Notes under the pieces: generated by a model
Seen by the model: only the letters and a program-made list of their open reading frames with translations
Told to the model about the DNA's origin: nothing
Database searches by the model: none
Made by a program: the position numbers and the translations under genes
Shown here: positions 35,934-44,554 of the stretch, piece by piece
Position numbering within the stretch: the stretch's first letter is position 1
Layout: each line of letters begins with the position of its first letter
Assembly: GCA_963676095.1 (NCBI GenBank)
Contig: OY781040.1
Coordinates: 3,596,001 to 3,660,000, forward strand
Source of the DNA: G963676095 sp963676095
GTDB taxonomy: Bacteria > Bacteroidota > Bacteroidia > Bacteroidales > Prolixibacteraceae
Reading direction: 5' to 3'
Length of the DNA: 64,000 bases

Positions 35934-37169
35934 ATGTGTGCACACCCGGAGAATTCAGGAATAGAAACGGCAACAGAGCAAAAAAAATTCCGCCTTGCCA
36001 GTTTTTTTGACCAGCACTGGGATACCTATGTCAAAAGCACGAAAGATTACATTGCCCCCGAGCAGCTCAAGGCGGTTTCGGCCATGCGGGTTTGCCGGAC
36101 AGAAGCACTTGGTGTTGATCATTATGCCTGCCCCGAATGTGGTGAGATCAGCCATGTGTACCACAGTTGCAAGAACCGCTTTTGCCCTACCTGCAGTTGG
36201 AAAGATACCCTTCAATGGGCAGAAAAGATGGAAAGCCAGATGATGGACATCCCTCACCGGCATGTGGTGTTTACCTTGCCGCACCAGCTCAATAACCTGG
36301 TAAAAGACAACAAACAACAATTGCTGGATTTCCTGTTCAAAGCAGCATCCGAATCGGTCAAAGACTGGATGTGGCATAAATACGGATTGAAGCCGGGCAT
36401 TATCAGTGTGCTGCACACATTTGGCGAGACAAAGGAGTTCCATACCCACATCCACATGATCCTTTCCTGGGGTGGGATAAACAGCAGCAATTGGATAGAA
36501 CCGATAAAAGGTGAATACGTCAACTATGAGTTTATCCAGTCAAAGTTCCGTTGCAAGTTTGAGGACAAACTGGTGGAGCTGTTCGGTTCAAATGCATTGT
36601 GGCAGAAGTTTGAGGGCAGGATCGGTTTTTTGCGGTTCCTCAAGAGGATAAACAAAAACAACTGGCGTGTCCATTTTGAACCGGCCATGGACAATGCTTC
36701 GCAGGTAATCAGGTATATCGGGCGGTACTCGAAACGGGCATGCCTGAGCGAATATAAAATAACCAACATACAGGGAGAATATATCACCTTCAAACACAAG
36801 GACTATAAGGACCTGGACTTTAACGGCAAACCCATTGTAAAAGAACTGAGGTTGCATTACAGCGATTTCTTCCCCCGTTTGCTCCAGCATGTCCCGCTCC
36901 CGTACTTTCGTTTGGTCAGGTATTATGGTGTTTATGCAGCAAGATCGAAAGCAATATTAAGAAGCTGTTACAAAGACCATCTAAGGGAGCCAATGGTTGA
37001 CCAGAGCGAAGAAAAATGCTATGAACCGGCGGAAAACCCGAAGCATTGCAAAACCTGCAATGTGGCCAAAACATACCTTTACACAACGTTCCTGAACAGG
37101 AATAAGGAGTTGGTTTATATGTCGAGGTTTAACCCGGCAGCAACAAAACTAAAAGCGATGGCAGCATAA
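35934..37169 (+). CDS. IS91-family HUH transposase
   Basis: The 411-residue protein begins with a zinc-binding domain (HYACPECGE, KNRFCPTCSWKD) and continues with the Y2 transposase domain. The metal-binding motif is FHTHIHMILSWGG, and Tyr-bearing segments are VIRYIGRYSKRA and FRLVRYYGVYAARSK. A C-terminal Cys pair (CKTCN) is kept. IS91 enzymes move single strands by rolling-circle transposition and leave no target duplication. A purine-rich ribosome site (GGGGGGAAAT) precedes the ATG. The 3' terminus of the element probably lies between 37170 and 37380 but could not be defined. Confidence 0.9.
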   Translation: MCAHPENSGIETATEQKKFRLASFFDQHWDTYVKSTKDYIAPEQLKAVSAMRVCRTEALGVDHYACPECGEISHVYHSCKNRFCPTCSWKDTLQWAEKMESQMMDIPHRHVVFTLPHQLNNLVKDNKQQLLDFLFKAASESVKDWMWHKYGLKPGIISVLHTFGETKEFHTHIHMILSWGGINSSNWIEPIKGEYVNYEFIQSKFRCKFEDKLVELFGSNALWQKFEGRIGFLRFLKRINKNNWRVHFEPAMDNASQVIRYIGRYSKRACLSEYKITNIQGEYITFKHKDYKDLDFNGKPIVKELRLHYSDFFPRLLQHVPLPYFRLVRYYGVYAARSKAILRSCYKDHLREPMVDQSEEKCYEPAENPKHCKTCNVAKTYLYTTFLNRNKELVYMSRFNPAATKLKAMAA

Positions 37170-37544
37170 ACATGAATGGGAGAAGTATGCCCTGTTGTGA
37201 AATCGGGGCGTTTTTTAGATAAAAACGAATAAAAAGAGGGATGAAAGAAGGGATTTTTTATCAAATAATGGGGATAAAAACGGTTTTGGAGAGTTGTTTC
37301 AACGACTTGAAAACCATATCTTCACCAATGAAAATTTATAATCCCGTAATAAGTGGGAAACCAAAGCACTTCGTTCAACTACAAATACACGCAAGTCGGG
37401 CTTCGGTGCTTTATTGAAAGGGAATTGGTAATTTAGAAAGCAGTTCTTCGTAGGACGGTCACCGGTTTACTCCCGCCCTGCGCGTATTTTCGAAACGTTA
37501 TCTGCAATATTGACAAATTGAAACCTTTTAAGCAAAATATTAAA
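37170..37544. other. Intergenic region after IS91, no gene found
   Basis: The first 150 bp are AT-rich and likely include the IS91 terminus. Around 37367-37420 a short stem AAAGCAC/GTGCTTT brackets a CTTCG-rich loop. The rest, up to a GTTATCTGC motif at about 37499, resembles the spacers ahead of other foreign genes in this region. No ORF or RNA gene is supported. Confidence 0.4.
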
Positions 37545-38081
37545 ATGTCCACCCTATTAAGTTCTAGACAAAATTTAAACTTAACCCAAGAAGAGCTCTC
37601 TGAAAAATCGGGAGTCTCAGTTAGAACGATACAACGCATTGAAGCCGGTATCCCGCCCAAAGGATATACCTTAAAAGCGTTGGCTAAAGCCATGGATATT
37701 AGTGAAGCTAATTTGCTTGGTGAAAATGAAACAGAATACACAACTAACAAATGGCTAAAAATTATTAACCTATCCTCTTTGCCATTTATAGTTGTACCAC
37801 CTTTAAATTTTTTGGTTCCGCTACTAATAATGTTCTTTAGAAAAGAATTTAACCCTGTTACACGGACGATTATTTCTGTTCAGTTATTATGGACCTTGAG
37901 CGCCCTGGTACTCTTAATAATAATCTTAATACTAAATGATTGGTTTGCGGTACAAAGTAAATTAACTATGTTGATTGCTATAGTATGGGTACTCATCAAT
38001 AGTATCATAATACTTCGAAATGCTGTTGAAATCAACAAGAAGAAAACGCCTTTAATAAAGCCAAATATTCGTGTTTTTTAA
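37545..38081 (+). CDS. XRE-family helix-turn-helix protein with membrane segments
   Basis: The start chosen is the ATG at 37545 (MSTLLSSRQNLNLTQ), since the frame's earlier start adds nine unlikely residues. An XRE helix-turn-helix fills residues 1-60 (LTQEELSEKSGVSVRTIQRIEAG). Three or four hydrophobic spans follow (IINLSSLPFIVVPPLNFLVP; the LLWTLSALVLLIIILIL region; LTMLIAIVWVLINSIIIL). This architecture suggests a membrane-tethered regulator sensing envelope state. The next gene overlaps or follows within 135 bp and encodes an exported aspartic-protease-like protein, a possible partner. The gene is AT-rich and probably acquired. Confidence 0.8.
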   Translation: MSTLLSSRQNLNLTQEELSEKSGVSVRTIQRIEAGIPPKGYTLKALAKAMDISEANLLGENETEYTTNKWLKIINLSSLPFIVVPPLNFLVPLLIMFFRKEFNPVTRTIISVQLLWTLSALVLLIIILILNDWFAVQSKLTMLIAIVWVLINSIIILRNAVEINKKKTPLIKPNIRVF

Positions 38082-38214
38082 TAATTGGCGGGTATTTGGC
38101 GGTTTATTGACAGCTCTTTTACGGGTAAATATATTCGTTATAACAGGCTATAATACGTTCTTTGTGTTCTTGGAAATGAAAAGGAATATGAAACAAACAA
38201 AAATCATTACAAAG

Positions 38215-39411
38215 ATGCATACCACAATTAAAAAACTTTTATTTGTCGCCTGTTATTTCGGTTTAAGTACCGCTGTCATCGCACAATCTAAACTTCCATT
38301 AATTAAGGCATCCAATGAGAAGGCCATAATTACAGATGGTGAGAATGTGAAAATTGAATGGAAACTTGACCCAAAGTTAAAACCCGACACCTATTTCGTA
38401 AACATCCCTTTAATAAAAAGCAAAGTAAGCCTTAAAACAGACCAGGATGAAATAAGCTTTCAAACAAAGCCCGGGAAAAACTATGATTTTATAGTGCTAC
38501 TCAATGAAATGGATAGTTGTTATGTGAGAATTTCATCTTGTCAACCACCGGCTTCTGAGATTATGAATTTTGATGGTAAACTTCCAGAGAGCATTCCTTT
38601 TTCCATAATAGGCTCTCGTATATATTTTAAAGGAAAGCTCAATGGTAAACTCCTTAATATTCAATTGGATTTAGGTGCAGGGACTAACGTTGTAAACAAA
38701 TTAGTTTCAGATACATTAGGTTTAACATTTTCGCAAAGCACTTTGGTAAGTAATACAGAAGGTGTAAATGAGCAGCGGACAAGTATCAATAATGAGCTAA
38801 AGTTAGGCGATTTAAGTTGGTCTGGCATATCAGTAACCGAAGTTGGAAATATGCAGCCATACGAAGATATGATTATTGGCAATGGACTTTTCAAAAATAA
38901 AATCATTGAGTTAGATTATGACAGTAAGAACTTTACCATCCATGACAAACTACCTTCAAAAGCAAAAACGTATTCCAAACAACCTGTTTATTATGAGCAA
39001 AACCGACCAAAAATTGAAGCTGAATTTGTTCACAACGGCAAAAAATTTGATTTTTGGTTTCTTTTTGATACAGGAAGAGATGGAACAATGCTAATCGGTG
39101 AAGATTTTACAGCTTTAAACAATAACTGGATAGAACTAAACCCATTGATGACTATTAAAGGACGTAAAATTGTTCGTCTTGATGCTATAATTGCCGGTCA
39201 AAAATTTAGTGATATTGTCACAAATGCGGCTGACCCGTCAAACCCTCAAGGCAGACCAACTTTGTTTGGAAACCAAATCTTAAATCATTTTAATATAATA
39301 CTGGATAACAGAAGCGGAATCATTTATTTAAAAATTAATAACCGCACAAATGAACCCTATTCCGATTATAAAGGATACCTTGAAGAAGTTTCCAAAATGC
39401 AAAAAAAATAA
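38215..39411 (+). CDS. Secreted retropepsin-like aspartic protease homolog
   Basis: The start at 38215 gives a signal peptide (MHTTIKKLLFVACYFGLSTA); further in-frame starts lie upstream. The mature protein of about 375 residues has two pepsin-like halves. The second keeps LFDTGRDGTMLIG, a normal DTG active site. The first has LDLGAGTN, where Thr of DTG is Leu. The flap and hydrophobic-hydrophobic-Gly strands (MIIGNGLFKNKIIELDYDSK; NQILNHFNIILDN) are present. One non-canonical half suggests altered or lost catalysis. It probably lies in the periplasm, next to an XRE-membrane regulator. A decayed group II intron lies just past its stop on the other strand. Confidence 0.75.
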   Translation: MHTTIKKLLFVACYFGLSTAVIAQSKLPLIKASNEKAIITDGENVKIEWKLDPKLKPDTYFVNIPLIKSKVSLKTDQDEISFQTKPGKNYDFIVLLNEMDSCYVRISSCQPPASEIMNFDGKLPESIPFSIIGSRIYFKGKLNGKLLNIQLDLGAGTNVVNKLVSDTLGLTFSQSTLVSNTEGVNEQRTSINNELKLGDLSWSGISVTEVGNMQPYEDMIIGNGLFKNKIIELDYDSKNFTIHDKLPSKAKTYSKQPVYYEQNRPKIEAEFVHNGKKFDFWFLFDTGRDGTMLIGEDFTALNNNWIELNPLMTIKGRKIVRLDAIIAGQKFSDIVTNAADPSNPQGRPTLFGNQILNHFNIILDNRSGIIYLKINNRTNEPYSDYKGYLEEVSKMQKK

Positions 39412-39511
39412 ACACAGCAGGTAATCAAGTGGGAAGCCGCTAGGCCAAAGGCCTAGCGGAAAACCCCTCACACCACTGTACGTACGCGGGCTGCGCTCCA
39501 CCCCTTCGGCC

Positions 39512-41149
39512 AAAATGTCCACCGGACATTTTAACCTCGGGCACATATACAGCGGTTCATTAAGATGTGGGGCAACTTTTTCGTAATATGTAAGCAACGC
39601 TTCGTAACCTCTTTTTCGCAATCGCTCCAAAGTAATGGTAGTTCCCATAATTGGACTTTGGGCAATCGCCCATCCACCCGTCCCGGGAACGGCTCCATTG
39701 GTAAGCATGTTCCGGATCGACCCCCAGCCGAATCAGGTTTTTCCTTTTCCGTTCCCTGCCCTGCAACCTGGCCCCTCCTTAAATTTGTCCACCGGACAAA
39801 TTCTTAACAGTCGGTCCTCCAATGATGCCAGATGCAATACCGAAGCCGGTTTCTGAGCCACCCGTCAACGTCTTTCAGTTTGACCTGAATACTGGCCAGC
39901 CGGAAGTAATTGAGCCAGCCCCGTGATATTTCTCCAAGCTTTTGAATGCGCTCATCGAAACTCATTGGGGTGGTCTTGCGGGTGATCGTTTTTAGCTTTT
40001 GTTTCAGGTTTCTCCAGCTTTTGTCGCTTACCACCAGTTGGTATTTGCCATTTTCTCCTTTTTGATACGTGGGTACAAATCCATATCCCAGTATCTTGAA
40101 GTTCACAGGCCGGCGGATGCTCCATCCCTTCAACCTGGCTCCTCCTTAAAATTGTCCACCGGACAATTTCTTTACAGTCGGTCCTCTCCCGGTTAACCGG
40201 TAATTTGATCTTGCGGTAGAGCAACTGCAACAGGATACAATGGTCTACTTCATCGAAGAAGCTTTTCAGATCGATATCCACCATGTGCCGGTATCCTGAA
40301 TTGATGTATTCCTGTGCTTTGAGTACCGCTTGCTGTGCATTGCGATTTGGCCGGAAGCCATAACTGTAATCTTCAAATTCCATCTCGAATTTGATGGCCA
40401 GAACCTGGCCTACGGCTTGTTGCAACAGGCGATCGGTTGCCGTGGGCACGCCTAATAAACGGAATTTTCCGTTGCTCTTGGGTATTTCCACCCCCAAAAT
40501 GGGTTTGGGCAGGTACTTGCCGGTACGAATATCGGATTCCAGTCGCTCCCTGTTTTTGGTCAGGTGGGCATAGAGTTCCGTTACTGTCATACCATCGGTG
40601 CCTGCCGAACCTTTATTCGACACCACCTGACGGTAAGCCCGCATTATATTCCTTCGGTTCAGTACCTGTTCAATCATCCTCTTTTCGTTTACTTTGTTTT
40701 ACCCTGTTCCGCTTAAGCCAGGGCTGGCAATGCCTCCCTGCCGGATTTGGAACATCTTAATGTTCAGCCCTTCACTACCCTGTGAGTCCTCCGCGGTATC
40801 TGTTCGCGGCCCGTTACCAGTAGCTACTATGGCTTCTGCTGACTCCTTGTCCTAACCACCACGTGGTTGACAAGGTATCCCCTGGTAAGAGCTTTTCCCT
40901 TCATCCAATCCCTGCGACATCTACTGGAAAACGATTTTGGTATTCTTGGGACGTTACAATGGTGTGCCCACCTTATCCTCGTTTTACAGCCTCATATGCC
41001 ACCGCTACGCTCTTCATGTCGTCAAATGTCCACCGGACATTTGGTTTTACTGCCGTAAAACTTTACGTCATTCACTGTTCGTCAGTACCGGATTTTGCCC
41101 CTTCCCTGCATGCTGGCTCGTTCGCTAAAAATGTCCACCGGACATTTTT
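39512..41149. repeat. Five copies of a TGTCCACCGGACA palindromic hairpin
   Basis: The copies lie at 39512-39532, 39781-39802, 40149-40170, 41023-41043 and 41127-41149. All keep the 13-base core TGTCC-ACC-GGACA. The stem is extended by 3-5 bases that differ between copies but always pair (ATT/AAT, AAT/ATT, AAA/TTT, CAAA/TTTG). Two copies share a wider frame of about 60 bp (AGGACCGACTGT on one side, GAGGRGCCAGGTTG on the other). All are inside the decayed group II intron; none was seen elsewhere in the window. Confidence 0.85.
39536..40677 (-). pseudogene. ltrA: Group II intron reverse transcriptase/maturase, internally deleted
   Basis: The N-terminal RT domain is clear (AYRQVVSNKGSAGTDGMTV, RLLGVPTATDRLLQQAV, YSYGFRPNRNAQQAV, MVDIDLKSFFDEVDH). 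After LLYRKIKLPVNR the ORF meets a hairpin repeat at 40149-40170 and then jumps to the maturase X domain (RRPVNFKILGYGFVP; ISRGWLNYFRLASIQ). About 150 residues, including the YADD catalytic box, are missing. After CIWHHW a second hairpin repeat (39781-39802) precedes the HNH-less C-terminal text KNLIRLGVDPEHAYQWSRSR, and another frameshift precedes WAIAQSPIMGTTITLERL. The product is not functional. Confidence 0.85.
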
Positions 41150-41358
41150 TTACGCTCCGCCCCCTTCAGTGCATGGGTCACCCCAAACCAGCTTGCCACT
41201 TGCTAATGCTTCAGGACGTTACTCCTGCACATAAGGGACTTGCACCCTCCGGGAAAATACACCTGCTGAATCTATGTTTATTTCTTTTTATTTGTATTTT
41301 TAAGCTTTTTCTATAGCTTTGAGCAGGTGCGCGCTGCTCATGCAGGGCGCACACACGC

Positions 41359-41457
41359 GGTATAGCCAATAAGGGTTTCTTTGGTATGCGAAGGGTTGTA
41401 ACCTGCTTCAACTTTTTGTGTAACTTGACAGGAAATCGCCCGCAATCCCTTACTGGC
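41359..41457. repeat. Long imperfect inverted repeat before the TlpA-like gene
   Basis: Arms GGTAT.GCCA.TAAGGG at about 41359-41380 and its complement at about 41436-41457 match over about 20 bp with purine transitions, separated by 55 bp. A CGTTAGCTG motif follows at 41467. The layout faintly resembles an integron attC site but lacks a verified core pair. Confidence 0.4.
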
Positions 41458-41563
41458 CATACCCCACCGTTAGCTGTAAGGAGCGGCCCAATCAGAATCT
41501 GCAATGCACCCTAGAATTATAACAGGACCAAATCATAAATATTCACCATTAAATACAAACATT

Positions 41564-43069
41564 ATGAAACTTAAAATCTTATTAGTATTGTTGGCTATAT
41601 CCCTAATTGGGTGTAATACCAGGAAAAATGAAATCGTAATCAACGGTAAAATTATTGGAGAAAGTATCAAAACCATAGAATACACCTTTCCTGTTAATAA
41701 TATTTTTAACGGATTAATGTCAGACTCAATAAAACCAGATGCATCAGGTAAATTCAGGTTAGTGATACCTATCGAAAATCCTGGATTCATAATATTGAGA
41801 CCTTTATACGGTGCTTTGCCTTTTTATAAAAATCAAGGAATCATAGTAGCTGAACCAGGCAATACTTACAACATTACTTTTGATGCAATAAGAGACAGTG
41901 GTTTTTTTTGTGCTACAGGTTTCAACGAGGACGCATTAAACCTGTACAACAAATTGCCAAACCCTATACTTCAGAATGAATTGGAAGGGACTAGACCTTT
42001 TATGAGGGACTCGGTAGCATCATCGATTGGAAATAAAATAATTAGCCAAAAAGAAAAGGAGATAGCGATTTTTAAAGAATTACTAGCTAAAGGAAAGATA
42101 TCCGAAAACTTTTTTAAGCTGGTTGAGACAGATCGAAACTGCTATTATTCTGCTATAACTGCCATGATCATCGAGAACAAATATTCTAATTCATCCTGGA
42201 ATGCAAATGTAAAATTTACGAAACAACAGCGGGAAATTTACAAGTATACCGATGAGATGAAAGAACTCTGGCAAGAGTCTTTCCAGAAGTCGGAACTTTT
42301 ACAGGAAGATTTAACCAAATCACCATGGTGGTACAGTTATTCTCAACGATTAATTTACTTCAAACTCTATACAAATAACGATATCAGCCCTTTAGGTATG
42401 GGGGAACTTTCAAAAAAAAACCTTGCCAAGACATTTGAAATAGACAATGGGGCAAAAAAGTATTTGCCGACTGGAGTAATTGAAAGCTATTTTGCCAATG
42501 ATATCTATAGAGACTGTTTCTTATTCAGGGAATACCAAGACTATGAATTAATAACACTTTATGACCAATTTGTGTCCGAATATCCAACCAGTTTATATAC
42601 AAAATACCTTACACCCTGGATAAACAAGTATAAGGATTACCAGAAGAAAGTTTCAGAGACCGGGTCCAATGAAAAAATAAAATTTATTGAAAATTATCAA
42701 GACATCAATACATTAGAAAGCTGTTTGTCGCATTTCAAAGACAAAAAGGTTTATATTGACACGTGGGCAACATGGTGCGCTCCCTGTAGATTGGAATTTG
42801 CTAAAGCTGAAAAGTTAAGAGAAATCCTACGTTCTAATAATATCGAGATACTCTACATTTCGATTGATGAAGACAGGGATGAGAATAACTGGAAAGATCT
42901 AATTAAATATTTCAATCTCGAGGGTCAGCATATAAGGGCAAATAGTACACTTCGCAATGATCTTAAGAAAATTCAAAATTCTGGAAATGCTCTTTATGTT
43001 CCCTGGCACATAATGTTTGATGAAAAAGGGAATAAAATAACAATCCCATCTGAAATTGCTGATTTATGA
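41564..43069 (+). CDS. TlpA-like thioredoxin-fold lipoprotein
   Basis: The start at 41564 opens a lipoprotein signal (LKILLVLLAISLIGC); 20 codons of open frame upstream are unlikely to be used. The mature protein of about 480 residues has an N-terminal beta domain (residues 20-130), a helical middle, and a C-terminal thioredoxin domain. The active site is WATWCAPCRLEF near residue 420 of the full ORF, with ILYISIDEDRDENNW following. It should exchange disulfides in the periplasm. Expected cis-Pro is present in NALYVPWHIMFDEKG. It is AT-rich and isolated among repeats, so probably acquired. The C-terminus is slightly short of the usual helix. Confidence 0.85.
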   Translation: MKLKILLVLLAISLIGCNTRKNEIVINGKIIGESIKTIEYTFPVNNIFNGLMSDSIKPDASGKFRLVIPIENPGFIILRPLYGALPFYKNQGIIVAEPGNTYNITFDAIRDSGFFCATGFNEDALNLYNKLPNPILQNELEGTRPFMRDSVASSIGNKIISQKEKEIAIFKELLAKGKISENFFKLVETDRNCYYSAITAMIIENKYSNSSWNANVKFTKQQREIYKYTDEMKELWQESFQKSELLQEDLTKSPWWYSYSQRLIYFKLYTNNDISPLGMGELSKKNLAKTFEIDNGAKKYLPTGVIESYFANDIYRDCFLFREYQDYELITLYDQFVSEYPTSLYTKYLTPWINKYKDYQKKVSETGSNEKIKFIENYQDINTLESCLSHFKDKKVYIDTWATWCAPCRLEFAKAEKLREILRSNNIEILYISIDEDRDENNWKDLIKYFNLEGQHIRANSTLRNDLKKIQNSGNALYVPWHIMFDEKGNKITIPSEIADL

Positions 43070-43159
43070 TAGCAATAATAGATCATTTAACATATCAATC
43101 AGAGAGTAAAATAAAAAACAAAAAAAGAATTCTAATACCCAGTCAGTTAAGCTAACAGC

Positions 43160-43270
43160 CCTACAGCTAATAAATAGGCGTTTTTGCGGCACGGAGTGCC
43201 AATCAGGGACGACAGGTTGAACTACATTCCGGACAGATATCTATGGACTTATCAAGGGCTACTTTTTTAA
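43160..43270 (+). repeat. Hairpin repeat R4 after the TlpA-like gene
   Basis: CGTTTTTG pairs with CAGGGACG (three G-T pairs) around GGCAC-GGA-GTGCC, then comes GGTTGAACTACATTCC. Compared with R1 (10575) the stem bases differ but still pair. From 43270 to 43560 no gene is supported. Confidence 0.55.
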
Positions 43271-43559
43271 TGCAGTTATTTTTCTGAGTTTTCCACCGTC
43301 CGGTATCCGGTATTTTGTTTCCTGTTTTTTGTCACTTTCGGTCAGGGAGTGGCGGCGTTACCTTTTGTTTTTCATCAGTTGTTTTTTTTTGTCCGGATTA
43401 GGCAATACATTCCCTGCCCGCTCCAATTAGCAGTCCTGCCGGGGTAGTATATCGTTTTGCCTTCAGAGCATAAAAATCCGTTTGCGAACGTACCCGGGGC
43501 AGTTCTTCGCAAATGCACATCATGCCCTTTTTACAGAAGGGGCAGCGGAACACATCGAA

Positions 43560-43740
43560 ACCGGTTTGGTTTCGCAGCTTGCAGTTATGAGGAAGCTGTT
43601 CTTCCGGGTCTTTGGGGTAGTTCGTATCATACAGGAATGTGAGGCCGTTTCACCAACGTTTGGGAGGGAGGGTGATTCAGTAGATCCTTGATCGTCAACT
43701 TTTAATTTGTATATTTATATGCTGATTATTAAGGTCTACT
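43560..43740 (+). repeat. Dispersed repeat copy F, left flank of ORF6N cassette 2
   Basis: The copy opens at GGTTTCGCAGCTTGCAGTTATGAGG and continues GGGTCTTTGGGGTAGTTCG, CATACAGGAATGTGAGG and CACCAACGTTTGGGAGG into the same ORF6N leader as copy D (GTAGATCCTTGATCGTCAAC). It lacks the AGTTTCTCT hairpin seen in copies D, E and G. Confidence 0.8.
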
Positions 43741-43921
43741 TACGGTAAAGTATACACAGGAGAAGACGTTGCCAGCATTAGAGGGAAAGCCTGAAACAAG
43801 TATCGTACGGAAGCAACTGGCACATAACGCAAAAACGATTACGTAAGCCTCAAAGACAAACAAAAAGTTTAACCGCAAAAAAAAGACTCCGAAACTTTGT
43901 TCGGAAGGTAAAAATTTTCTC

Positions 43922-44506
43922 ATGATGGAATTACAGGCTATCCAAAACAAAATTTATGAGATACGCGGTATCAGGGTCATGCTGGACTTCGATCTGGCAG
44001 AAATGTATGGTGTTGAAACCAAACGTTTAAAAGAGGCCGTGAGGCGTAATATTGAGCGATTTGATGGAGATGATTTTATGTTTGAGCTTACCGTGAGTGA
44101 GATAGCTGAACTTTCAAGGTCGCAAATTGCGACCTTGAACAAAGGGCGGGGACACAATATAAAATATGCACCTTTTGCTTTTGCCGAGTTAGGAGTAGCT
44201 ATGCTCAGCAGTGTCCTTAACTCAAAAACAGCAATCGAAATAAACCGTAATATCATGCGAGCGTTCGTCGCTGTACGCCAACTGGTATTGAACGTACCTA
44301 CTGACAGGGTCACAGAACTCCAAAATGAGGTAAAGGAACTCAAAGAATATATCGAAGAGGTATTTTCCGATTATAACGATATCAATGAAGATACACAAAT
44401 GCAGCTTGAGTTAATCAACCGTTCATTGGCAGAGTTGCAGACAAGTAAAAGCCAAATGGACAATCCCCGCCGACCTATAGGATTCATAAAACCGAGGGAA
44501 GAATGA
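43922..44506 (+). CDS. ORF6N-domain DNA-binding protein, copy 2
   Basis: The 194-residue homolog of the gene at 33452 shares its ORF6N core: IYEIRGIRVMLDFDLAEMYGVET, LKEAVRRNIERFDGDDFMFEL and FAELGVAMLSSVLNS. The middle segment differs strongly (AELSRSQIATLNKGRGHNI against the copy-1 text), as does the coiled-coil tail (ELQNEVKELKEYIEEVFSDY). The ending PRRPIGFIKPREE parallels copy 1. The variable middle suggests different DNA or partner specificity. Leader and flanks match those of copy 1, supporting a duplicated mobile cassette. A terminator-like hairpin lies in the repeat downstream. Confidence 0.88.
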   Translation: MMELQAIQNKIYEIRGIRVMLDFDLAEMYGVETKRLKEAVRRNIERFDGDDFMFELTVSEIAELSRSQIATLNKGRGHNIKYAPFAFAELGVAMLSSVLNSKTAIEINRNIMRAFVAVRQLVLNVPTDRVTELQNEVKELKEYIEEVFSDYNDINEDTQMQLELINRSLAELQTSKSQMDNPRRPIGFIKPREE

Positions 44507-44554
44507 TTTTGATGAAGATTATTCCCGTGTAAAATTGTATTCGTGACTCTCTGT

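Larger units (their letters stand above)
39425..41262 (-). mobile_element. Decayed group II intron with inserted hairpins
   Basis: Read on the minus strand, the 5' part near 41262 (GTGTATTTTCC, then GAGGGTGCAAGTCCCTTA) looks like a group II 5' end. An LtrA-type ORF follows. Near the 3' end a domain V can be assembled (GAACCGCTGTATATG with CGTACGTACAGTGGTG) whose apical loop has been enlarged by a hairpin element. A strong domain VI-like or terminal hairpin (CCGCTAGGCC...GGCCTAGCGG at 39435-39460) then closes it. Five copies of a palindromic motif are scattered through the intron. The reverse transcriptase is deleted in the middle, so it cannot move by itself. Confidence 0.75.

Noticed and set aside
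39559..39856. Plus-strand ORFs opposite the intron
   Set aside because: They are antisense to clear maturase text and span inserted hairpins.
41359..41475. Integron attC site
   Set aside because: Arms and a GTTAGC motif are suggestive, but no RYYYAAC partner pairs with it and no integron integrase lies in the window; kept only as an inverted repeat.
43457..43691. Small ORFs before ORF6N cassette 2
   Set aside because: They are translations of the dispersed repeat framework, which is non-coding in the other copies.
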